Assembly: GCA_003427395.1 (NCBI GenBank)
Contig: BFEA01000294.1
Location: forward strand, 1,699,269 to 1,763,268
DNA length: 64,000 nt
Origin: Chara braunii
Lineage: Eukaryota; Streptophyta; Charophyceae; Charales; Characeae
Direction of reading: 5' to 3'
Position 1 is the first letter of the stretch, and each line of letters starts with the position of its first letter. A program made the translations under genes and the position numbers. The notes below the pieces were generated by a model. That model was given only the letters and a program-made list of their open reading frames with translations. It did not search any database and had not been told where the DNA came from. This document shows positions 56,515 through 64,000 of the stretch, one piece after another.

Positions 56515-57545
56515 CTTCCAACAAAAAAAAAGGGGGGGGGGGAAGGGGGAAACGGGAAACCAGCATCTGAGCCTGATTGTCCTAAGATTCATCCCACTTC
56601 GTGCAGAAGTGAAGCCAGATACATGATTGGGATAGCAACGTTACAGTCTCTCTGTGAGCTGAGGCAATGAATGCTCCCCGTCTGTCATGGGGAGCAAGTG
56701 CACAAAGAGCCAACGATCTTCTTCGGAGTTTTTCCCAAAAAAAAAAAGAAAAAAAAAAGGGGAAACTAGAAACCAGCATCTGAACGTGATTGCCCTAAGA
56801 TTCATCCCACTTCGTGCAAAAGTGATGCCAGATGCATGATTCGAATTTGCAATGTTACAGTCTCTCTGGGAGCTGAGGCAATGAATGCTCCCCGTCTGTC
56901 ACAGGGAGCAGGTGCAGAAACAGCCAACGATCTTCTTCGACAAGCAGCAGCTAATTCAGGACTCCACTTGGTAGCCTCTCGAATAATTTCATTACCTTCA
57001 CGAGCTAAATCTCTTCCATCATTGCGTGCTTGTACGCAAGCTTCCAAAGCTACTTGGTTAGCTACAGCTCCTGGAGCATTTCCCCAAGGATGGCCTAAAG
57101 TACCCCCTCCAATTTGTAATACTGAATCGTCACCAAAAATTTCAGTTAATGCAGGCATATGCCAAACATGAATTCCACCTGAAGCTACAGGTAATACACC
57201 TGGTAAAGAAATTCTTCCCCCCCAAAAAAAAGAGCAAAAAAAGAAAGGGGGAAACGATAAATCAGCATCTGAAGGTGATTGCCCTAAGATTCATCCCACT
57301 TCGTGCAAAAGTGATGCCAGATACATGATTCGAATTTGCATCGTGACAGTCTCTCTGGGAGCTGAGGCAATGAATGCTCCCCGCCTGTCACGGAGAGCGA
57401 GTGCAGAAATAGCCAACGATCTCCTTCGGAGTTCTTCCCAAAAAAAAAAAGAAAAAAAAAAAGGGGGAAACAAGAAACCAGCATCTGAACGTGATTGCCC
57501 CCAGATTCATATGAGGGGGTGCAGAAATGAAGCCAAATACATTAT
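56515..57545. repeat. tandem array of ~230-bp units, about 3.5 copies
   Basis: Each unit has an A-run then G-run, CCAGCATCTGA, GATTGCCCTAAGATTCATCCC, GTGCAAAAGTGATGCCAGA, CAGTCTCTCTGGGAGCTGAGG, AATGAATGCTCCCCGTCTGT and CCAACGATCTTCTTCGGA. The second unit is interrupted by rbcL between CTTCTTCG and TTCTTCCC. Minus-strand frames (Phe/Ser rich) repeat with the array and are not genes. Confidence 0.9.
56941..57211 (-). pseudogene. rbcL: chloroplast rbcL fragment (RuBisCO large subunit, ~residues 370-459)
   Basis: The minus strand reads an uninterrupted ~90-codon piece of the RuBisCO large subunit: [59 protein letters not shown] and [18 protein letters not shown]. This is the C-terminal part of the barrel with the phosphate-binding Ser-Gly-Gly (379-381) and Gly-Gly (403-404) sites. 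Plastid-like A/T-rich codon use contrasts with the surroundings. It lacks start, stop, catalytic Lys residues and a transit peptide, so it is a nuclear copy without function. It matches the green-plant form; residue numbers are approximate. Confidence 0.95.
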
Positions 57546-57826
57546 TCCCAAAAAAAAAGAAAACAAAGAAAGAAAAGCAATGATCTCTCTTTATTTTTTC
57601 CTCGTCCGTTTTCCTTTTTGTTTTCTTTTCCCTCCTTCCTACCACTGCCCACTTGTTTCCACATTGCACACCACGAGGACATCTTGCAGTCCTTGTGGGA
57701 GGTTCCCATAGGGCCACCAGCTTCCTGCCCCATTGCCATGCCAATCCTCTCCCGACCCCCCTAAAGTTGCGGCGCGTTAACGGCCGCAACTTTTTTTAAT
57801 AGCTGGGCGAGGTACTGGTGGTTTAA

Positions 57827-58810
57827 GAAGTAGAAAAACTAGAGAGGAAAGAGAAAGTGAAAATGAAGTTGCCGTTTACGTACAAAATAAGAAATATGAA
57901 AATTTATTGTTGTGGATTGCAGAAATCCAGATCTATTGCGGGACCGCACCTGCCGAGCCTGAGAGTCAGGTGGCCTTCTCAACATCTTGTTTGGGAGGAG
58001 TGGCCAAGGAATGGGGGTACTGTCCGAAGCTAACGCTGCTGGCTTCGAGGACATTGGTGAGTGTGCAAAGGCCCTAACCCTCTAGCAGTTTCTCCAAAAG
58101 ATAAAGGAGAGATTTCTTGATAAAACGACAACCGACAAGGCCTTTGAGGAATGCACCACGATAGGCCAGAAGCGTTGGACTTCTGTGGATGCTTTGTCAC
58201 GTGAAGTGGACCGACTCTTGCAGGTACCTGGGTTGAACTTACAAGACAACCAGGTTCTGTATATCTGTTCATGTGCTTTACCTGAACCCATTCCCGGACA
58301 GCTCGTGGCAGAGGCCAAGTCTGGGAGCTATAAGCATCGACAATTTTGTGATCTTGCTCTCCAACGAGAGCAGATGACGACCTAGGTAAAAGTATGTACG
58401 CTTCGGTGGTAGAGTTTGGACCGGTTGGTGGGTACGGTAAGCGGGTCCTTCGGTGGCACAAGCGCCAGGATCACATGCTTGTCGTGTTCGACAATGACAT
58501 CGTAGAAAAGTTACCCCTCGTCGAGTCCGAGGGAGGAGTAGCTAATGGCGGTAGCGAGTCCTGGAAGGGTGACGTCGATGCCGTAGTGGCCAACAAGGGA
58601 GGCCCAGGTCAATGGAAAAAAAAGAGGAGGCCACATTCGTTTCCCGAGCACCCCGGCATCGCGTTCGGGAAGCCCTCTGAAAAATTGGGAATGACACGAG
58701 AGGAGTGGCAGTCCAAAATGGACAATCGCCAGTGCCTCAAGTGCGGTACCGTGGGACACGTGATCGCGTGGTGTCCTTTTATTCAGAACCCAAAAGCGAG
58801 CAACCAGTAG
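57827..58810 (+). pseudogene. gag core and CCHC zinc knuckle
   Basis: LLLWIAEIQIYCGTAPAEPE, FSTSCLGGVAKEWGY (capsid region), then in shifted frames WTSVDALSREVDRLLQVPGL and CSCALPEPIPGQLVAEA. It ends with REEWQSKMDNRQCLKCGTVGHV and IAWCPF, a C-X2-C-X4-H-X4-C knuckle. Frameshifts split it at least twice. Confidence 0.85.
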
Positions 58811-59310
58811 GAGTAGTATCAACTCCTACCAAGTCAAAGGAAAGAGTAAAGGTAAGGCGCCAACAACCCCTTTTAACCCCTCGACTCTTTAAGGTAGAGG
58901 ATGAGTTTTCTTCAGCCCATCGTCCAGAGCACCCTGACACTGTTCTTTGCTTTATGTCACTGGACGATTCCCTTGGCGAGCTCGGTAACAAGCTCATAAC
59001 ACTTCGGAGTTCGTGGGCTAAGAAAGCTAAGACTAGGGGTGAACTTATGATTGCGGATATTGAGATCGCACATACATGAGTAGGTGCACTGTCAGATCCA
59101 GGATCGGCGTGGTCTTACATCTTTAAGAAGGCAATTCGCAAATTGCATATGAGAATGAAGGTAAGAGATTTACCTAGACCGATCGTGTCTATATTGCCTG
59201 ACATGAGCACGATCACTTCATGATTAAGGAAGATAAGGAAATTTTACACGAAGTATCCTTCCTCGTTGAAAAGAACCTGCATTTGACATGATTTTGGGAA
59301 TGGATCTGAC
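58811..59310 (+). pseudogene. protease region, heavily degraded
   Basis: Between the knuckle and RT a reading with GALSDPGSAWSYIFKKAIRK near 59083-59142 could be the active-site region (Asp-Pro-Gly instead of Asp-Ser/Thr-Gly), and DMILGMDL near 59287 is the usual end. The frame is broken. Confidence 0.5.
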
Positions 59311-59394
59311 TCAAAATTGTAAAGCTAAAGGACGAGAAGTCCGAAAAGCGAGCCATAAAGTTAGCCTTTAGGTCGATGGTCTTCAGTTGATCAG

Positions 59395-59580
59395 GATGTA
59401 ATGATGGTATTCGTTACACTAGTAGGTGTGTGTTCCTCATCCTATCCTCCTCCTATTGAAAAAATTCTCGAGGGATGGTCTTCAAGAAGAAGTTGGTCAG
59501 TATGTAATGATGGTACTCGTTAAATGAGTAGGTGAGTGTTCCTTATCCTATCCTCCTCCTATTGAAAAAATTTTCGAGGA
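59395..59580 (+). repeat. ~125-bp tandem duplication between protease and RT
   Basis: GTAATGATGGTATTCGTTA..CCTATCCTCCTCCTATTG appears twice, at about 59397-59470 and 59507-59577, with a few differences. Confidence 0.85.
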
Positions 59581-59669
59581 ATACAAGGACTTCCAGAGTG
59601 AGTCGATGGGAATCATTGAGCGTGCTAGGGAACTTGCAAATTATTCTCGGAAGCAAGATTCCCAAGGTT

Positions 59670-60330
59670 CTCATCTATCGCATGTCTTCGAGGGAACTTG
59701 AGGAACTTGACAAAATAGTTGCAAAAACTTATGCATAAAGGATGGACTCGCCCTAGCTCATCTCCTTATGGTGCCCCTGTCTTATTCGTGCCCAAAAAGG
59801 AAGGTGAACTTCGACTATGCATAGATTATCGAGGGCTGAATTCCGTCGTGAAACCATTTCCGCGCATTGACGACATGTTGGACCAATTGCAGGGATGCAG
59901 GTATTTCAAGAAGATTACTCTTTAGCCAGGGTACCACCAAATCGAGGTGGATTATGAAGATCAACACAAGACGACTTTCCGAACGAGGTATGGCCACTAC
60001 GAGTTCTTGGTTATGCCTTTCAGATTGACTAGTGCACATGCAGCCTTTCAAAGGTCAATGAATAAATTGTTTCGTCAATGACTTGATCAATTCGTAGTAG
60101 TCTACCTCGGCGATATTCTAGTGTATAGTTAGACACTAGCAGATCACGAGAAACATCTAAGGGTTCTGCGGAAATTGTACGAAGATAATTTCAAAATGAA
60201 CCCGAAAAAGTTTGAGTTTGCTAAGCCTGAAGTTTTGTACTTGGGGCGTATAGTAAGCGAGGAAGGACTAAGGCTCGAGGAAAAAAGATCACAAGAATTC
60301 AAAATTGGCTCTAGTCTAAGATTATAAGTG
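59670..60330 (+). pseudogene. reverse transcriptase, stop-containing
   Basis: KVLIYRMSSRELEELDK, then [52 protein letters not shown], a stop inside the [13 protein letters not shown] region, and further FVVVYLGDILVYS (YLGD, first catalytic Asp altered to Gly) with FEFAKPEVLYLGR in later frames. The order of motifs is clear; function is not possible. Confidence 0.85.
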
Positions 60331-60960
60331 AGTTTATATCTTTTTTAGGACTCGCTAGTTATTATAGGAAGTTTGTCAGTTATTTCTCTTTGATAGTTGT
60401 TCCTATGAGAAGACTTTTGAAGAAGGAAAGGCCTTACATCAATTTTTCTTTGATAGTTGGTCCTATGAGGAAACTTTTGAAGAAGGAGAAACCTTAGTTG
60501 TGGGACAAAGATTGTGAGTCGTCGTTCAAAAAGTTGCTGACTCACTACCCGGTTTTAAAAATTGTTGATCCTTCTCTCCCTTTCATCGTCACGACTGACG
60601 CAAGTCAGCATGGGATTGGAGTTGTGCTACAACAGGATGACGGTAAGGGATATAGACCTATAGAGTTTATGTCCAGGAGACTTTCGCTCGAGAAAATGGC
60701 TAACTCCACCTAAGGAAGGGAATTGTATGCCTTAGTTGCTGCATTGGACACCTGGAAGCACTACTTGTTAGGGAGGCACTTCACTGTCTATTCGGATCAC
60801 TCCACTCTAAAATGGAGAAAGAAGACAACCTAGACTCTCTGATAAGTTGGTGAGATAGTCCGCTTTTATCGACACCTTCGATTTTGAATTGAAAATTATA
60901 AAAGGAAAGTCTAATGTGGTTGCAGATGCTTTGTCCAGGTGTGCAGACTTCTTTGTAACC
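60330..60960 (+). pseudogene. RT connection and RNase H
   Basis: SYYRKFVSYFS (connection), then at 60498 WDKDCESSFKKLLTHYPVLK and FIVTTDASQHGIGVVLQQ (first RNase H Asp), RPIEFMSRRLSLEKMANST, a stop, RELYALVAALDTWKHYLLG (Glu helix), and KGKSNVVADALSR. A ~65-bp tandem duplication (GATAGTTGKTCCTATGAGR) lies at about 60390-60490. Confidence 0.85.
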
Positions 60961-60999
60961 ACTGTCATCTATCTAGATATCGAGAGTGAATTGAAGGAA

Positions 61000-61960
61000 C
61001 AAATTTGAAAGGGTTATGCAAGTGATCCTATTTGGAGTCCTATCATTAGGACCCTGCGAAAGCATCCAGAGCTATTCTCAGAATATCGAATGACTGATGG
61101 CTTACTCTTCTACGTGGATAAAACCTTAGAAAGATTATGTATCTATTCTCCGAATATCGAATGATTGATGGCTTACTCTTCTCCGTGGATAAAACCTTAG
61201 AAAGATTATGTATTCCTCACCAATAATCAATCAAAAGTTTGATCATTGGGGAATGTCATGATGCCGAGGGTCATTTTGGTTTTAAGAAGACGTATGCTGA
61301 TGGTCGAGAACGCTTTGAATGGAAAGGAATGGAAGAGGATGTACTAACCTATGTGCGGACTTGCCTTGTATGTAAGAGAACAAACCCTCACATGAGAATC
61401 CGTTGGGATTGTTGAGACCACTGCCTATTCCAAGTGAGCCAGGTGAGTTTATCTCCATAGACTTCACAAGTCTGACTAAAAGTCGAAATGGCAACAGTCA
61501 GGTAATGGTATGTGGACAGATTCTCTAAATATGCTATGTTCATTCCTTTGCCAGTCGAAGCTAAAGTTGAACGGGTTATCCGAAAGTTCCGAACGCGATG
61601 GGTTTCTGAGTATGGATTCCCGAAAACAATCGTGTGTAACAGGGATGTTCGAAGTGGCAGAAGCTGACGGAAGTCTATGGCACCAGGTTGACCATGTCGG
61701 CAGGAAGACACCCTAAAACAAATGGCCAAACTGAGTAGATGAATTGTATGTGCCGCCAACTTTTGCGCATGCATGTTCGACTTGATCAAATAGATTGGGA
61801 TGAGAACTTACCTAAGATTGCTAGCGTGTATAATAATAGTATACGTACTATTACAGGAAGAACACCCAATGCACTGCATAAAGGTTGGAAACGTTGACGT
61901 CCTATTGATGCTTGAACTCGGGATCAAATTCAGAGGTTACGCGAAGGTATCGTCGACCAT
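61000..61960 (+). pseudogene. integrase, degraded
   Basis: A ~72-bp tandem duplication (CGAATGAYTGATGGCTTACTC) precedes it at about 61086-61212. GECHDAEGHFGFKKTYA with CLVCKR gives HHCC, LRPLPIPSEPGEFISIDF the first core Asp, and WVDRFSKYAMFIPLP and EYGFPKTIV continue in shifted frames. HPKTNGQTE- is readable across a stop near 61710-61735. The core is broken by several frameshifts. Confidence 0.8.
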
Positions 61961-62050
61961 CGTAGTTTCAGGAAGGTGATTGGTATGGGTGAAGTCTAAA
62001 GAATTTTCCTTGGAAAAAAAACGTATCTTTGAAAGTGCTACCTGTCTATC

Positions 62051-62407
62051 ATGGGCCCTGGGAGTTCTCAAGGTGATTGGGGATGCAATTCTCAAGGAAT
62101 TGATGTACCCCCTAACCTCAGAACCTATCCTGTTTTTCACGCGTCTAAACTCTTGCCATATGTAGAGGGAATTGAGTTTTCTAATAGACCATCTATGTTT
62201 CCCCCCTCCATGAATGGAGGCCATGAAGTTGAGAAAATTTTGGAACATGGCTATTTTTCTACTGACTGCAGAGGACAATCGCAAAAGCAGTATAAGGTAT
62301 TTAAGCCTCAACCCCCTACTGAAGCTAGATGGTTCAGTAAGAAGGAAACCTTTCCTACTACTGTTGAGATTGTTGCTGCATATGAACGCAGGTTGAAGGA
62401 AAATTGA
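62051..62407 (+). pseudogene. integrase C-terminal GPY/F module and chromodomain-like tail
   Basis: After a frame change, PPNLRTYPVFHASKLLPYVE, RPSMFPPSMNGGHEVEKILE and KQYKVFKPQPPTEARWFSKK form the usual tail. The stop at 62407 ends the polyprotein. No good polypurine tract is seen before the right LTR. Confidence 0.8.
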
Positions 62408-62448
62408 TGTATTTCTGTGATGGAACTCGAAAATTGGGACGGCAGGAA

Positions 62449-63524
62449 TGCAATAACCCATGCAGTAAGACCCATGGAATGTCTAAGGGCCTCGCCAGGC
62501 CACCCAGACCCAGGTTGAAGGGAAGAAAAGACCCCTACATGGAATCCGGGCGTAAGCGGGCAACAGTTGACCAAAGTCAACTGCTCGTCCAACAGTCAAA
62601 GTCAAAATGGACCCAGCCCAGGCCGTCGGTTAGACGCACACACTTGTTTGTATGCAGGTACCCAGACAACATCAGGTCCCAAGGGGAAGTCTGCAACTGC
62701 ACACAATACAGGCCCTCGACTTTGAGTCAATTTGTAAGATCGTGGGAAGGAGATTTGAGGGTAGACTGCCTCGTCAAATACTACATAAGGTTTGGTCTCC
62801 AGGGGTCAACATTCAGTTTTGCTATGCTGCCTCGACGTTGGCTTGACTCTAGCTGGACGCTGGCTCGGCGCTGGCTGTGCTGGTACCGTGGATGACGGTG
62901 TGGGACTGTGGCAGCATGCTGGCGCCTTCTGTGTTGAGTGCCAACCTTTGTCGATGTGGCGCGTGCCACCTGTCTTCATTGCTAACACAAGGCAGACCAT
63001 CTGTCTTCATTGTTGATGTGGCGCATGCCACCTGTCTATATTATTGATGTGGTACAAGCCACTTGTCTCTACTGTTGACGAGGCACTGGCCATGTTGTGT
63101 ACATGAGGTGAATGGTTGGGATAAGGAGGGAGATTGGGATCTGTGGATGATTCGGAATTGAAACGCACTCGAGGTTAACGTTGATACCGTGTACTGCTAT
63201 TGTCTTCATTGTCTCCAGGAGATGACAGTGCCACGTGACACTTCGATGAGATCAAGGCTTATGAAACTTGGAACTTTATATTGATTGATGACGTGGAGGC
63301 GAGGGGAAGCTTGGAAAAGGAGTGGGTAATGATTGGGCTACTGTTGTGTGGTCTTTGATTACGTCTTCCACCATCTCCTCTATCTATTCCCGCACTCTCT
63401 TCGTCTATTGGTAACGAGATATTGTATTAGGTATCACTTTCACGATAAGTTTAGACATTGTGCAAATCAGAGTCTACTTGTGCTTCGACGTTTGACGAGT
63501 ATCTTCCAGTCTGGGTTCATTATA
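62449..63524 (+). repeat. 3' LTR with ~650-bp extra segment
   Basis: TGCAATAACCC..GGTTCATTATA. Both ends match the 5' LTR. The extra segment (about 62612-63305) has tandem ~45-bp units near 62990-63080 (TGTTGATGTGGCGCATGCCACCTGTCT type) and ACGT/TGTGGC motifs like those of the leader. Either it was inserted here or it was lost from the left LTR. Confidence 0.85.
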
Positions 63525-64000
63525 TTTAGTACGACTTCGGGAATTTGGGCCCTAAAGGGCCTTGTCCCTTTGTGAGGTAGATGGTTACTCCAAAATTGGT
63601 AGAAGTGCAAGGAATATGGATGATAAAAAACAAATTTCAGAATGGCTGTACCAAGCAGAGAGCTCAATGCACCAAGATACCATCCAAAGAAAAACAATGC
63701 AATGAACCAAAATATCATTGTAGACACTCTCTGGCCACACCAACATAGTATCCAAAGTCGCTCATCCAGATTGGCGTTCAGCGCCCAGCCTACACTACTC
63801 AGATTATCTATCCTACACTACGTTTGTGCAACAGGAATGACTTTGCAGCTGATGACCAATGTACGTGACGTCTTCGCCAATGCAGACTACCAACATACAC
63901 CAGGTACGGGTCTCTCTCTCCTCCCCTCATCACCTGTCTCCCCACAACATGCGTTTCCTACCCAAAGAAAACCATAGCCATCATGCTCATGTGCCACAGC
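63525..64000. other. sequence after the last retrotransposon, no firm gene
   Basis: It starts with target duplication TTTA. A minus-strand open reading (63530-63727) has FWFIALFFFGWYLGALSSLL, transmembrane-like, and no recognised family. The remaining carrier-gene exons are not seen before the window end. Confidence 0.35.

Larger units (their letters stand above)
56331..57822. mobile_element. TTAA-flanked element, copy 3, carrying a tandem array and plastid rbcL
   Basis: Ends ACCACCAGTTCCT and AGGTACTGGTGGT (one mismatch in 13) flanked by TTAA (56327-56330 and 57823-57826). The left subterminal part has CCTGTTCTT and TTTTGCCGAGCCTG. The inside holds a ~230-bp tandem array, the rbcL fragment, and near the right end a perfect palindrome AAAGTTGCGGC..GCCGCAACTTT (about 57763-57793). 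No transposase. The target is gag of the 52650-63524 element. Confidence 0.85.
52650..63524 (+). mobile_element. Ty3/Gypsy LTR retrotransposon, 10.9 kb, carrying two nested DNA elements
   Basis: The LTRs at 52650-53063 and 62449-63524 share termini (TGCAAT.. / ..TTCATTA(C/T)A). TTTA duplicates outside both ends. The primer site follows the left LTR. Order: leader with ACGT-core repeats, gag N-terminus, a hAT insertion (54648-56088), gag middle, a TTAA-element insertion (56331-57822), gag core with CCHC, protease trace, RT, RNase H, integrase, C-terminal module. Many frameshifts and at least three internal tandem duplications are present. It is inactive. Confidence 0.9.

Noticed and set aside
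56366-57789. Repeated minus-strand readings of 60-133 codons
   Set aside because: They recur with the 230-bp tandem array; only the rbcL part is real coding homology.
63837-63905. Possible further carrier exon between CTTTGCAG and a GTACGG donor
   Set aside because: The reading shows none of the residues expected next (VPYVGLNF-like), so it was not added to the gene.

Overview
The window is eukaryotic nuclear DNA, most likely from a green plant (streptophyte). Three observations support this. A split mitochondrial carrier gene closely resembles plant ADNT1. A plastid rbcL fragment of green-lineage type lies in the nuclear sequence. Most of the rest is Ty3/Gypsy retrotransposon sequence with primer-binding sites resembling the initiator-Met tRNA type. 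The very large TE-filled introns and abundant GA/GT microsatellites would suit a large, repeat-rich genome such as a charophyte alga, a bryophyte or a fern, but the species cannot be fixed from sequence alone.

Layout. 1-435 GA-rich tandem repeat. 592-6279 a Gypsy element with CCCTA target duplications whose gag-pro-RT-RNaseH block is inverted relative to its LTRs and integrase. About 6360-7195 a CTCTA-type pyrimidine satellite. 7440-17985 a three-layer nest: an old Gypsy integrase/chromodomain fragment is split by a TTAA-flanked DNA element (7725-17484), which is itself split by a 7.7-kb Gypsy element (8516-16227) inserted into its GT/GA microsatellite. 18671-19195 a tRNA-headed retroposon with a 14-bp target duplication. 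22297-31124 a minus-strand Gypsy element with both LTRs. 31837-33028 a second TTAA element.

The only clear host gene is an ADNT1-like carrier on the plus strand. Five consecutive exons (33206-33254, 34059-34222, 36520-36560, 49597-49706, 51790-51903) join in phase. One is a 41-nt microexon, and a 13-kb intron holds a 9.9-kb antisense Gypsy element (38583-48447). The 5' and 3' exons were not found in the window.

52650-63524 is a plus-strand Gypsy element with TTTA target duplications. Its gag region was hit by a non-autonomous hAT element (54648-56088, exact 8-bp target duplication, GAA/GAG-rich core) and by a third TTAA element (56331-57822) that contains a tandem array interrupted by an open 271-bp chloroplast rbcL fragment.

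The least familiar system here is the TTAA-flanked family with termini ACCACCA(G/C)T. Three copies share termini and a subterminal motif, have unrelated interiors, and one carries organelle coding DNA. No autonomous transposase for it is visible. No intact retrotransposon ORF set remains; all are frameshifted, deleted or lack catalytic residues.
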